A DNA stretch of 64,000 nt from Polaromonas hydrogenivorans (GTDB lineage Bacteria; Pseudomonadota; Gammaproteobacteria; Burkholderiales; Burkholderiaceae_C): the NCBI RefSeq assembly GCF_040105105.1, contig NZ_CP157678.1:1-64000 (forward strand), in the 5' to 3' direction. A program made the position numbers and the translations under genes. Below the pieces are notes generated by a model that was not told the origin of the DNA, did not search any database, and saw nothing but the letters and a program-made list of their open reading frames with translations. Below, piece by piece: positions 36,116-44,811 of the stretch. Positions within the stretch are counted from its first letter, which is position 1. The number at the start of each line of letters is the position of its first letter.

Positions 36116-37816
36116 ATGTCGCATGAATTCGTACCCTACCCGTTCACGGCCCAGCGCTACCCGGCGGCGCTGCCACTGTTGAAGGACGGTTTAGAGGGCC
36201 GCCGGCATCCGGTGGTCGTGGTGGGCGGTGGGCCGGTCGGTTACACCACCGCGCTGGGCCTGGCCAGCCATGGCGTGCCGGTCGTGCTGATCGAGGCTGA
36301 TGACTCGGTGTGTGCCGGCAGCCGGGCAATCTGCATCTCGCGCCGCAGCCTGGAGATCGCCGAGCGCCTGGGCGCGGTCGAGGGTTTCCTGGACATCGGC
36401 CTGCCATGGACCGGCGGACGCAGCTTTTACCAGGGCACCGAAGTGCTGCACTTCAAGATGCCTCAGGACGAGAACCAGAAGCTGCCGCCCATGCTCAACC
36501 TGGCGCAGTACCACATTGAACAGATCCTGCTGGAGCGGGTGCAGCAGTTGCCCGAGTTGATTGAGATCCGCTGGCAAACCCAGGTCACCGCGATCGATGC
36601 CCGCGAAGACGGCGCCCGCCTGACGCTGTCCACCCCCGAGGGCAGCTACCAGCTCGACACCGACTGGGTGGTCGCCGCCGATGGTGGGCGCAGCTTCCTG
36701 CGCGAGTCGCTTGGTTTGCCGCTCAAGGGCACAAGTTATGAAGGCCGCTATGTGATCGTCGATATCCTGCTCGACAGCGACCGGCCCACCGAGCGCCTGG
36801 CCTATTTCAACCCGCCGTGCAACCCGGACTCGACCGTGCTGGTGCACAAGCAGCCCGACAATGTCTGGCGCATCGACTACCAGTTGCGCGACGGCGAGGA
36901 TCCGGTCGAAGCCATCAAGCCCGAAAACGTGATGCCCCGCGTCGAGAGCCTGCTGGAAATGATGGGCGAGCAGGGCGCCTGGTCGCCGATCTGGATCACG
37001 ATCTACAAGGCCAATGCGCTGACGCTCGAGCGCTACAGACAAGGCCGGGTGCTGTTTGCCGGTGACGCGGCCCACCTGGTGCCGATCTTTGGCGTGCGCG
37101 GTGCCAACTCCGGCATCGATGACGCCGACAACCTGGCCTGGAAGCTCGCCTTCGTCATCAAAGGCCTGGCTTCAGAACGCCTGCTCGAGAGCTACTCGGA
37201 CGAGCGCGTGGCGGCCGCGCACGAAAACTTGAGCTACGGCACCAAGAGCACCGAATTCATGGCGCCGCCTTCTTTTGCCTTTGACCTGATGCGCCAGGCC
37301 GTGCTCAGCCTGGCGGTCAAGCACGCCGGTGTGCGCCCCTTGATCAATCCGCGCCAGTCCTCGGCCATCAGCTACAGCAAGTCGCCCCTCAATGCGGCGC
37401 TGGAGCGTTCAGCCGAATTCACGGCCGGGCCAGCCCCCGGATCGGTGCTGCCGGAGTGCCCCTTGACCCTTGCTGGCGACGGTGCGCCGCGCGAAGGGCA
37501 CATCACCGATTTGGTGGCGGCCCGCTTTACGGCCTTGTACTTCAGCGAGGACGGCCCAGTACCCGCTGAGCTGCAGGCGCTGGAGCAAACGATGCAAGCC
37601 CGTGGGCTGCCCTTCAAGGTGCTCGCCATCACGCGTCGCCTGGGCGCTGAGGGGTCGGCGCTGCACGGCTGGGACCCTACGGGCCGGCTGTTTGCGATGT
37701 ACGGCGCGGCCCCTGGCACGCTGTATCTTGTGCGGCCCGATGGCCATGTGCTGGCGCGCTGGCGTCATGCCGTTGCCGCCGAGGTCGCAGCGGCGATCCA
37801 TCACGCACTTGCGTAA
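36116..37816 (+). CDS. FAD-dependent hydroxylase feeding homogentisate (MhaA-like)
   Basis: 566-residue class A flavin monooxygenase: FAD motif GGGPVG at 37-42, the DG motif VVAADGGRSFLRESLG in the middle, and GDAAHLVPIFGVRGANSG from about residue 316. A C-terminal thioredoxin-like domain (about 430-560) is present as in MhpA/phenol hydroxylases. It stands next to a 63-residue DUF2783 protein and hmgABC. In Pseudomonas putida U a large flavoprotein (MhaA) and a small partner (MhaB) convert 3-hydroxyphenylacetate to homogentisate (recalled from the literature). The same layout makes 3-hydroxyphenylacetate 6-hydroxylase the best inference; another hydroxyphenyl acid is possible. Confidence 0.8.
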   Translation: MSHEFVPYPFTAQRYPAALPLLKDGLEGRRHPVVVVGGGPVGYTTALGLASHGVPVVLIEADDSVCAGSRAICISRRSLEIAERLGAVEGFLDIGLPWTGGRSFYQGTEVLHFKMPQDENQKLPPMLNLAQYHIEQILLERVQQLPELIEIRWQTQVTAIDAREDGARLTLSTPEGSYQLDTDWVVAADGGRSFLRESLGLPLKGTSYEGRYVIVDILLDSDRPTERLAYFNPPCNPDSTVLVHKQPDNVWRIDYQLRDGEDPVEAIKPENVMPRVESLLEMMGEQGAWSPIWITIYKANALTLERYRQGRVLFAGDAAHLVPIFGVRGANSGIDDADNLAWKLAFVIKGLASERLLESYSDERVAAAHENLSYGTKSTEFMAPPSFAFDLMRQAVLSLAVKHAGVRPLINPRQSSAISYSKSPLNAALERSAEFTAGPAPGSVLPECPLTLAGDGAPREGHITDLVAARFTALYFSEDGPVPAELQALEQTMQARGLPFKVLAITRRLGAEGSALHGWDPTGRLFAMYGAAPGTLYLVRPDGHVLARWRHAVAAEVAAAIHHALA

Positions 37817-37862
37817 AGCCGTGTTAATCCGTGCAAACCGTGAACCTCTATCAGGAGAAACC

Positions 37863-38054
37863 ATGACCGACAGTGAACTCGATGCCGTCTATACCCGGCT
37901 TTGCAAAACAATGACGCAGCTGGGCGAAAACAACGCCCAATTGTTCCTGGCGCGCTTTGCCATGCTGGCGATTGACCGCCTTGCCGATGCCGAGGTTGCG
38001 CAGCAACTGATTGACGCCGCCGCCGAGGACATGACCTCTGCAGCCAGCCACTGA
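37863..38054 (+). CDS. Small DUF2783 protein, possible hydroxylase partner
   Basis: 63 residues, all predicted helical: MTDSELDAVYTRLCKTMTQL, then LFLARFAMLAIDRLADAEVA. This matches small DUF2783 proteins that accompany FAD hydroxylases near homogentisate genes in Comamonadaceae. It has a strong AGGAG ribosome-binding site 7 bases before its ATG and lies between the hydroxylase and hmgA, so it is a real gene despite its size. A coupling-protein role like that of MhaB in P. putida U is inference from size and position. Confidence 0.82.
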   Translation: MTDSELDAVYTRLCKTMTQLGENNAQLFLARFAMLAIDRLADAEVAQQLIDAAAEDMTSAASH

Positions 38055-38073
38055 CCCCCTGGAGGATTGAGCC

Positions 38074-39366
38074 ATGAGCACCGACACCTTGCATTACCAG
38101 AGCGGCTTTGCCAACGAGTTCGCCACCGAGGCACTGCCCGGCGCGCTGCCCGAAGGGCGCAACTCGCCCCAGCAGGCGCCCTACGGGCTGTATGCCGAGC
38201 AGCTCTCGGGCACGGCGTTCACCGCGCCGCGCCATGCCAACCGGCGCTCCTGGCTGTACCGCATTCGCCCGGCAGCGATGCACCTGCCGTTCGAGCGCAT
38301 CGGGGAGGGCCGCTGGCTCAGCCGCTTTGACGAGGTGCCGACGCCGCCCAACCAGCTGCGCTGGGACCCGCTGCCCATGCCGGGCGCTGCCGAGCCCACC
38401 GACTTCGTCGACGGCATGGTCACGATGGCCGGCAACGCCAGCTGCGGCATTCACCTGTATGCGGCCAACCGCTCGATGGACACGCGCTTTTTCTACAACG
38501 CCGACGGTGAAATGCTGCTCGTGCCCCAGGAGGGCCGCCTGCGCCTGGCGACCGAGCTGGGCGTGCTCGACGTCGAGCCGCAGGAAATCGCCGTGATTCC
38601 GCGCGGCGTGCGCTTTCAGGTGATATTGCCCGATGGCCAGGCACGCGGCTATGTCTGCGAGAACTACGGCGCGCTGCTCAAACTGCCCGACCTGGGCGTG
38701 ATTGGCTCCAACGGCCTGGCGAACCCGCGCGACTTTCGCACCCCGGTCGCTGCCTACGAAGACAGGGAAGGCGAGTTCGAACTGCTTGCCAAGTTCAACG
38801 GCCACCTGTGGAAGGCCGGCATTGGCCACTCGCCGCTGGATGTGGTCGCCTGGCACGGCAACTACGCGCCCTACAAGTACGACCTGCGCCGTTTCAATGC
38901 CATCGGCTCGATCAGCTACGACCACCCGGACCCGTCGATCTTCCTGGTGCTGCAGTCGCCCACCGACACCCCGGGCGTGGACGCCATCGACTTCGTGATC
39001 TTCCCGCCGCGCGTGCTGACGATGCAGAACACCTTTCGCCCGCCCTGGTTTCACCGCAACTTCGCCAGCGAATTCATGGGCCTGATCCACGGCGCCTACG
39101 ATGCCAAGGCCGAAGGCTTTGTGCCCGGCGGCGCTTCGCTGCACAACTGCATGAGCGGCCATGGGCCAGACGCGGAAACCTTTGCCAAGGCCAGCAGCGC
39201 CGACACCTCCAAGCCCGACTACGTCACCGGCACCATGGCTTTCATGTTCGAGACGCCGGCGGTGATCCAGCCTACTCGCTATGCGCTGGAAAGCGCCCAG
39301 CTGCAGCCCGAATACTACCGCTGCTGGCAGGGACTGCAAAAGCACTTTGACCCCACCCGTCCTTGA
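38074..39366 (+). CDS. hmgA: Homogentisate 1,2-dioxygenase
   Basis: 430-residue Fe(II) dioxygenase that opens the homogentisate ring to maleylacetoacetate. The iron ligands are visible as His327 and Glu333 in [15 protein letters not shown] and His363 in MSGHGPD; the spacing is the same as in human HGD (335, 341, 371). The N-terminus [19 protein letters not shown] and the [19 protein letters not shown] segment are standard. A GGAGG site precedes the ATG. It is fourth in the operon after permease, hydroxylase and DUF2783. Confidence 0.97.
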   Translation: MSTDTLHYQSGFANEFATEALPGALPEGRNSPQQAPYGLYAEQLSGTAFTAPRHANRRSWLYRIRPAAMHLPFERIGEGRWLSRFDEVPTPPNQLRWDPLPMPGAAEPTDFVDGMVTMAGNASCGIHLYAANRSMDTRFFYNADGEMLLVPQEGRLRLATELGVLDVEPQEIAVIPRGVRFQVILPDGQARGYVCENYGALLKLPDLGVIGSNGLANPRDFRTPVAAYEDREGEFELLAKFNGHLWKAGIGHSPLDVVAWHGNYAPYKYDLRRFNAIGSISYDHPDPSIFLVLQSPTDTPGVDAIDFVIFPPRVLTMQNTFRPPWFHRNFASEFMGLIHGAYDAKAEGFVPGGASLHNCMSGHGPDAETFAKASSADTSKPDYVTGTMAFMFETPAVIQPTRYALESAQLQPEYYRCWQGLQKHFDPTRP

Positions 39367-39397
39367 ACTCCTTAGAACGCATCCACCAGGAAACCCC

Positions 39398-40717
39398 ATG
39401 ACCCACTTGAACGAAACCCATGACCCGGCGCTGCGCAGCTGGGTCGAATCGGCCAACCAGGCCACCAACGACTTCCCGCTCCAGAACCTGCCCTTTGCCG
39501 TCTTTCGCCGCCAGGGCAGCGGCGAGGCATTTCGCGGCGGCGTGGCCATCGGCGAGCAGATCCTCGACCTGGCGCTAGCTGCTGCCAGCGGCGCCTTCAC
39601 GGGCGAGGCGGCCGGCGCGCTGCAAGCGGCCAGCGGTGAAACCCTCAACACCTTGATGGCGCTGGGCCAGCCGTCCTGGTCGGCATTGCGCCTGGCGCTG
39701 TCGCGTGCGCTGCGCGAAGGCGCGGCCGAGCAAGCCCGGCTGGCCGCCTGCCTGGTGCCGCAGTCAGATGCCGAGTTCGCGGTGCCCGCGCGCATCGGCG
39801 ACTACACCGACTTTTATACCTCGGTCCATCACGCCACCAACATCGGCCGGCAGTTCCGCCCCGACAACCCGCTGCTGCCCAATTTCAAGTGGATTCCGAT
39901 CGGCTACCACGGCCGCGCGTCGAGCATCAAGGTGTCGGGTCAGACCTTTCCCCGGCCGGTCGGGCAGACCCTGCCGCCGGGCGCGACCGAGCCAACGTTT
40001 GGCCCCTGCAAGCGGCTGGACTATGAGCTCGAGCTGGGCGTGTTCATGGGCAGCGGCAATGCGCTGGGTGAGCGCATCGCCATCACCGACGCCGAGGCCA
40101 GCGTGTTCGGGCTGTGCCTGCTCAACGACTGGTCGGCCCGGGACATCCAGGCTTGGGAGTACCAGCCGCTGGGACCGTTCCTGTCCAAGAACTTCGCCAC
40201 CACCATCTCGCCGTGGATCGTGACGCTCGAGGCCCTGGCGCCCTACCGGGTGCCGTTCACGAGGCCCGAAGGTGATCCGCAGCCGCTGCCTTACCTGGAT
40301 GCGCCTGCCAATTGGGCGCAAGGCGCCATGGACGTGCAGCTTGAGGTGCTGCTGCAGACCCAGGCGATGCGCGATGCGGGCGAGGACGCTGCGCGCTTGA
40401 GCCGCACCAGCTACCGGCACGCGTACTGGACAGTGGCCCAGATGGTGGCACACCACACGGTCAACGGCTGCAACCTGCAACCGGGCGACCTGCTGGGCAC
40501 GGGCACGCTGTCGGGCCCGACGCTGGATGAGGCCGGCGCGCTGATCGAGCTGACCGTGGGCGGCAAGCAGCTGCTCACGCTGCCCAATGGCCAGACACGC
40601 GGCTACCTCGAAGACGGCGACGCGGTGGTGCTGCGCGGCTGGTGCGAAAAGGCGGGCGCCGCGCGCATCGGCTTTGGCGAGTGTGTAGGCACTGTGCTGC
40701 CCGCCCGGCAGGTTTAG
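39398..40717 (+). CDS. hmgB: Fumarylacetoacetase
   Basis: 439-residue full-length fumarylacetoacetate hydrolase, which splits fumarylacetoacetate into fumarate and acetoacetate. Metal and catalytic residues are recognisable: Asp138 (IGDYTDFYTSVHHA), catalytic His144 or 145, Glu210 and Glu212 (RLDYELELG), and Asp244 (LLNDWSARDIQ). The N-terminal SH3-like domain (about 1-130) is present, distinguishing it from the short FAA proteins elsewhere in the window. The ATG at 39398 follows CCAGGAAACC. The order hmgA-hmgB-hmgC completes the pathway. Confidence 0.97.
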   Translation: MTHLNETHDPALRSWVESANQATNDFPLQNLPFAVFRRQGSGEAFRGGVAIGEQILDLALAAASGAFTGEAAGALQAASGETLNTLMALGQPSWSALRLALSRALREGAAEQARLAACLVPQSDAEFAVPARIGDYTDFYTSVHHATNIGRQFRPDNPLLPNFKWIPIGYHGRASSIKVSGQTFPRPVGQTLPPGATEPTFGPCKRLDYELELGVFMGSGNALGERIAITDAEASVFGLCLLNDWSARDIQAWEYQPLGPFLSKNFATTISPWIVTLEALAPYRVPFTRPEGDPQPLPYLDAPANWAQGAMDVQLEVLLQTQAMRDAGEDAARLSRTSYRHAYWTVAQMVAHHTVNGCNLQPGDLLGTGTLSGPTLDEAGALIELTVGGKQLLTLPNGQTRGYLEDGDAVVLRGWCEKAGAARIGFGECVGTVLPARQV

Positions 40718-40735
40718 TGCAAAGGACCGATTGCC

Positions 40736-41383
40736 ATGCTGGTGCTTTATACCTACTTTCGCAGCTCGGCTTCGTACCGCGTGCGCATTGCCTTGGCGCT
40801 GAAAAGCCTGGCTTACGAGGCGGTGCCCGTGCATCTGGTGCGTGGTGGCGGCGAGCAGCATTCGGCCGCGTTTGCCACGCTCAACCCGGCCGAGCTGGTG
40901 CCGGTGCTGGTCGATGGCGAGGTCACGCTCACGCAGTCGCTGCCCATCATCGAATACCTCGAGGAAAGGCATCCCGCGCCGGCCTTGCTGCCTGAGGATG
41001 CGCCCGGGCGGGCGCGGGTGCGCGCCATTGCCCAGACGATTGCCTGCGAGATTCACCCGCTGAACAACCTGCGCGTGCTGCAGCGCCTGGAGACGACGCT
41101 GGGCGCAGATCAGAAGGCCAAAAGCGAGTGGTACGCCCACTGGGTGGCGCTGGGCTTTGCGGCGCTCGAGTCCATGCTCAGCCAAAGCGCGGCCACCGGC
41201 CGGTACTGCCATGGCGAGACGCCGACGCTGGCCGATTGCTGCCTGGTGCCGCAGATCTACAACGCCGAGCGGTTCGGTGTTTCATTGGATGCCTACCCGA
41301 CCCTTTGCCGTATTGGCCAGGCTTGCCTGGAGCTGCCCGCCTTTCAGCAAGCTTCGCCCGACGCCCAGATTGATGCGGCTTAA
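40736..41383 (+). CDS. hmgC: Maleylacetoacetate isomerase (zeta-class GST)
   Basis: 215-residue glutathione transferase that isomerises maleylacetoacetate to fumarylacetoacetate. The zeta-class N-terminal site reads YFRSSASYRVRIALALKSL, where the usual SSCS is SSAS; loss of that Cys is common among bacterial members and the second Ser is thought to matter more. The glutathione-binding TQSLPIIEYLEERHP and ETIACEIHPLNNLRVLQ-like helix (here AQTIACEIHPLNNLRVLQ) are clear. An AAGGA site precedes the ATG. Last gene of the operon. Confidence 0.95.
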   Translation: MLVLYTYFRSSASYRVRIALALKSLAYEAVPVHLVRGGGEQHSAAFATLNPAELVPVLVDGEVTLTQSLPIIEYLEERHPAPALLPEDAPGRARVRAIAQTIACEIHPLNNLRVLQRLETTLGADQKAKSEWYAHWVALGFAALESMLSQSAATGRYCHGETPTLADCCLVPQIYNAERFGVSLDAYPTLCRIGQACLELPAFQQASPDAQIDAA

Positions 41384-41824
41384 CGAGTAACGAGCATCTA
41401 TCAAAAAGTGCGCGTCAGTGATTGGCGGCTTCACCGCCATGTTCCCATAAGTTGACTATTCCATAGCCATATGGCATGCCGAGTTATCTTAGGGTACAGG
41501 GTTACTGTTGAGCTTGCTGGCGGGATTTTTCTATGGTTTATTGGCCTGAAACCGGACCTGGCGGTGCGGTTGAGTTAACGAAGCCTGCGGCCTGCAGGAT
41601 CAAGTCGACTGGCCGCGAGGCTACTTGAGAATAATTCTGGTCCTGTTCACTCTCGCTGTCAACTGCTCGCATTGCAGGGATGAACGTCAACGGGGCTGGC
41701 CTCTCATTCACCCAGAAATCTGGACGACTCAAACGGTTTGGCGCTGGGCCAGCCTGCGTCCAGCATCTCGATGCGTCAGGCTAACCCCGATGAATCGAGA
41801 CACACCGGCTCTGGTGCTGACGGA
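41384..41824. other. Gene-free stretch after hmgC
   Basis: About 440 bp. A GGCGG-CTTCA-CCGCC hairpin occurs near 41424-41438 but lacks a T run, so it is at best a weak terminator. Short open frames on both strands show no domain, start signal or family resemblance. The GC content falls compared with the hmg genes, marking the edge of the catabolic block. Confidence 0.5.
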
Positions 41825-42316
41825 TCAAATGGAATGACCCAAGGCCCTCGGGTCATACAGCCACTTGCGCAGTTTGATGGCCTTGAGCCTAGCCGCATCG
41901 CTGTGACGCGGGTTGACCAGGACGCAGAACTCTTCGGGGACCACGACTGAAGGCACCAGGGCCAACGCGCTCGCCATGCTCGAACACCAGGCTGTTCCCC
42001 AGTCGATGCTCACCTTGCCAGCCGGTACCGCGTCCCAGCCAACATGCGCTGCCGCTGACAATTTTGTGGCGTGGCTCCAAACGTCCTCAGGAACGTCTAT
42101 TTTTACCAGGTACCGGTTGAGCGGGAGCCGTTTAGTGCCATCGAGATGCACCAGCGTTTCCAGGCACGCCATGGCAATGGATGGCGCGGTGTACAGCATC
42201 GGTGTGCCCGCCGCGTTCCAGCGGCCACCGGTGATTTCTGCGCCCTTGCCGCTCAGGTCATCGGCAACGTAAAACGGACTGTCCGTGGCGATGCGCCAAA
42301 GTGCCGTGCCGCTCAA
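41825..42316 (-). CDS. RES-domain toxin of a type II toxin-antitoxin pair
   Basis: 163-residue RES-domain protein. The conserved arginine/tyrosine/glutamate patch is visible in GGRWNAAGTPMLYTAPSIAMACLETLVH and in the opening WRIATDSPFYVADDLSGKGA. RES toxins degrade NAD+ and halt growth. I set the start at a TTG (42316) that overlaps the antitoxin stop (TTGA), giving MSGTALWRIA, the normal length for the family; the longer frame runs back through the antitoxin gene. Its partner is directly upstream. It probably stabilises the replicon (inference). Confidence 0.87.
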   Translation of the reverse strand: MSGTALWRIATDSPFYVADDLSGKGAEITGGRWNAAGTPMLYTAPSIAMACLETLVHLDGTKRLPLNRYLVKIDVPEDVWSHATKLSAAAHVGWDAVPAGKVSIDWGTAWCSSMASALALVPSVVVPEEFCVLVNPRHSDAARLKAIKLRKWLYDPRALGHSI

Positions 42317-42855
42317 GCGTAGGCACCCGACTGCATCTGGGCCAGAAGCTTGGCAATAGCCTCCCGGCCATCGGCGGTATCCAAAAGGTCTTCCGGCCTG
42401 CGGCCGCCCAACGCGGCTGCAGGCTCGCTGATCCATTCGGAAAACCACCTGCCTGCGCGAAAGCCTTGCGGGTTGCCGGATTGTTTGACGATGGTTTCTA
42501 CCTGGCCAATGAGCTTGGCGATGCCCACAAGACGTTCGCTTTCGTCGACGGACAAGTCAGATTTATTGGCAATTTTGCGTGCAACCGTGGCGCGCGGCAG
42601 GCCCATCATCCGCACGAACCGCTCTTTTGTGATGTCCATTTCTGCTGAAATGACGCCGACCATGAGGGAGGGAACACCACTTTTTACCAAGCCGGCACGC
42701 TCAATGAGCGGCATTTCATACAGGTCCACGTACCCCTGCTGGCTGTCCTGAGCGAGGCTTGACCAGATGGAGTAAAGCAGGGGAGCTGAATCAATAGGCG
42801 CTATCTTCCCTTCACGCCGTGCGCTTGCTTTTACTGTGTGCGTACTGATTGCCAT
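42313..42855 (-). CDS. Xre/MbcA/ParS-family (DUF2384) antitoxin
   Basis: 180-residue antitoxin pairing with the RES toxin. It has an Xre-like N-terminal DNA-binding part (about 80-115, FVRMMGLPRATVARKIANK) and the DUF2384 C-terminal toxin-binding region (about 125-180, RLVGIAKLIGQVETIVKQSG and WFSEWISEPAAALGGRRPEDLL). I used the ATG at 42855 (MAISTHTVKA). The stop overlaps the toxin's TTG start. Two short palindromes just upstream are likely autoregulation sites. Confidence 0.87.
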   Translation of the reverse strand: MAISTHTVKASARREGKIAPIDSAPLLYSIWSSLAQDSQQGYVDLYEMPLIERAGLVKSGVPSLMVGVISAEMDITKERFVRMMGLPRATVARKIANKSDLSVDESERLVGIAKLIGQVETIVKQSGNPQGFRAGRWFSEWISEPAAALGGRRPEDLLDTADGREAIAKLLAQMQSGAYA

Positions 42856-42863
42856 TTTGGTTC

Positions 42864-42897
42864 TCTCAAGTGAGACTTTATTATATCTCATATGAGT
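42864..42897. promoter_or_regulatory. Paired palindromes, candidate antitoxin operators
   Basis: TCTCAAGTGAGA at 42864-42875 and TCTCATATGAGT at 42886-42897 share the arms TCTCA and TGAG around a 2-base centre. Their centres are 22 bp apart, about two helical turns, so two bound dimers would lie on the same face. They begin 9 bp upstream of the antitoxin start. Confidence 0.6.
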
Positions 42898-43421
42898 TGA
42901 ATGATAAATTGTGGAACACCACCTGTGTCGGTTCACTTTCAATGTGTCACTTTTGAATTTTCAATTGAATTGGCACCAAATAGATTACCCAGATACGTCA
43001 GTTTCCTTGGAGGTGCCTGATGAGCAAGCGCTACCAAGGCAAACTTGCCCAGTGGCACTCGTTCCCGCCAAAATTACGTTCATCAGTGGCCATGCGACAC
43101 AACCAGACTGGCCTGCTGGGAACCGCGCAGCTTCATGCCTCGTAGCCGAAAATGGTGACGCAAATGATGCGTCTTTTGCAGTAAATTGCAACGGAGTTTT
43201 AAGAAGTCTTGCACCTCTTCCTCGTGAGCTGATCAGTCCAGAATCCAGCCGCACCCTTGTTTTGTGAAAACTACAAACGCGTCCTGCAAAACGCCACTTT
43301 GAAAAAGTTCATTTGATTAATTACGAGTCAACACGCCTCGTAACTATTCGCCTTTGAAAGCGAGAAGGCTTGGCCAGAGCAAGTGTTGTGGGGCGTTAAT
43401 CCTGCGAATGAAGTGCAGAGA
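42898..43421. other. Gene-free stretch before the transposon end
   Basis: About 520 bp of lower-GC sequence. Two overlapping short frames occur (42911-43267 and one starting MSKRYQGKLAQWHSF near 43020), neither with a recognisable family nor convincing initiation. It may be the remains of earlier insertions; nothing firmer can be said. Confidence 0.45.
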
Positions 43422-43604
43422 TGTTGCTAATGAGAAATGCGATTAACTGCTTGAAATTAAAAGAGAATCCATAAATCCGGGCGTTTTCCAGCGCGTTGCC
43501 ATAGGGCAACAGAGAATAGGTACTTGCGCTCACAGTTCTTGCTAATGTGGGTGTAATGCTCGTTAATACGGCTAATGCAGGTTGTTTCCTGCTTTTGGTG
43601 AAGC
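43422..43604 (+). repeat. Possible transposon end with GCTAATG repeats
   Basis: Upstream of the TniA-like gene, a TGTTG start at 43422 is followed by GCTAATG at 43426, 43541 and 43571. Tn7/Tn5053-type ends carry several transposase-binding repeats of this sort just outside the transposase gene. The short repeated unit could be chance, and no matching right end was found. Confidence 0.3.
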
Positions 43605-44363
43605 ATGAAGCCAGAGCGACAACCCTCTGATCGTGATCTCTCAATCGCCCGAATCTTGCGTGCTTTGGGTACGCAGGCCATGTCCAAAGCACAGGCTGAA
43701 AGGGCGGCCCAATTGCTGGGGGTTCACTGGACAACGGTGTACCGACTGCGCAAACGCTTTCTTGCCGATCCGGTGGCAAGCTCTGTGGCTCCCAGAGCAG
43801 CCGGTCCTGCTGCTGGCAGCCATAGACTGGGTCCCGAAGTTGAAGCCGTGATCGCTGCGACATTCACGAAATGGTTGCCGCGTCAGAGAGAGCTTGGCGC
43901 TGCGCTGAATGACTTGACGATGGAAATACGCCGCGTGTGCCGTAAAGAAGGCTTGGCGCCACCGTCCCGACATACGGTTGCCCGTCGATGGGCGCTGCAC
44001 AAGGAAGTTCAAGCGATGCAGCTTGCCAACGACCCAAGCGCGTTGATTCCACCGGGCCATTTGGTCAGCAACATTCCTTTGGAGTGGGTTCAGATCGACC
44101 ACACACAGGCCGATGTATTTGTGGTCGATGAAAGGCTTCGCAAACCCATCGGTCGACCGTGGTTGTCGGTGGCGATCGATGTCGCCACGCGCTGTGTGGT
44201 GGCAATTTATGTGACCATGGAACGCCCCAATGCGGCAACGGTTGCCCTGCTGCTGACCCGGGTGGTACTGCCCAAGACGCAATGGCTCAAAAGCATCGGG
44301 GTAGATCTCGATTGGCCAATGCAGGGTATCCTCCAGCGTGGCTATCCCCCAAATGGGTGGTAG
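43605..44363 (+). pseudogene. Truncated TniA/TnsB-like (Mu-type) transposase
   Basis: 252 residues remain of a transposase normally about 550-700 long. The N-terminal part has the helix-turn-helix AAQLLGVHWTTVYRLRKRFLA and a second domain with PPSRHTVARRWALHKE. The integrase core begins PLEWVQIDHTQADVFVVDERLRKPIGRPWL, with first catalytic Asp165. The usual second acidic motif (LDNAAEF) and the C-terminal half are missing: after VDLDWPMQGI the frame runs into unrelated sequence. This is the DDE transposase type of Tn402/Tn5053-like transposons. No tniB or tniQ partner lies in the window, so it is a dead fragment. Confidence 0.8.
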
Positions 44364-44566
44364 CAAGCGTTCAGTCCCCATCGTCTATAGGCAAAAAGTT
44401 GCGGGAATTGCCAGCGATGGGTTTGCCCAACTAGTCGGCAGCTGCCTTGCCCTGAACCCTGGTCAAGCCTGCAAGGGCACGACAAGTCGGTCGCTGCGTT
44501 GCGCACCACCCGTTAAATGTTCGCCTGTTGACACGCTTGAAAAGCTCGGCGGCAGACTCTTTTCTT
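44364..44566. other. Junction sequence between tniA and pagL remnants
   Basis: About 200 bp with no recognisable gene. It separates the break in the TniA-like gene from the point where PagL similarity stops, so it probably reflects a deletion or insertion junction. Confidence 0.4.
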
Positions 44567-44737
44567 TCGGTGGCCGATGCCGATGCGGTCGCCGAAGTTA
44601 TACATCCTGGAAAACACGCGCGTGTCGTTGCGGTACTTCGGCGAGATCCAGTTCGCGCCGATGTCTGCTTGGGCGAACCATCCGGGACCGATGCCGGCCC
44701 GGTACAGGCGCAGCACCGGCGTAATGCCGAATTGCGT
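44567..44737 (-). pseudogene. pagL-like lipid A deacylase, C-terminal fragment
   Basis: The frame reads TQFGITPVLRLYRAGIGPGW, then FAQADIGANWISPKYRNDTR, then VFSRMYNFGDRIGIGH, as in the middle and C-terminal strands of PagL 3-O-deacylases. Similarity ends at GHR; the expected catalytic HFSN-type tail is absent, replaced by KKRVCRRAFQ to a stop. The fragment abuts the left end of the IS630 element, and the matching N-terminal part is on the other side. Confidence 0.7.
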
Positions 44738-44811
44738 AATACCAATCCCGACAGAGAAAGAACCAAAGCCAGGGATCGGAGTCTGAGCAGTCTTGGCTCT
44801 CGCAGGAGGTT

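Noticed and set aside
37801..39795. 664-codon minus-strand frame across hmgA
   Set aside because: Antisense to hmgA and hmgB, whose metal ligands are intact on the plus strand.
41424..41438. Hairpin GGCGG-CTTCA-CCGCC as the hmg terminator
   Set aside because: Stem is short and not followed by a T run; kept only as a remark in the intergenic entry.
41538..41732. Small minus-strand frame after hmgC
   Set aside because: No start signal or similarity; codon use not like the neighbours.
42911..43267. Possible 118-residue protein upstream of the toxin-antitoxin pair
   Set aside because: No ribosome-binding site, no recognisable family and average composition of non-coding sequence; left as a gene-free stretch.
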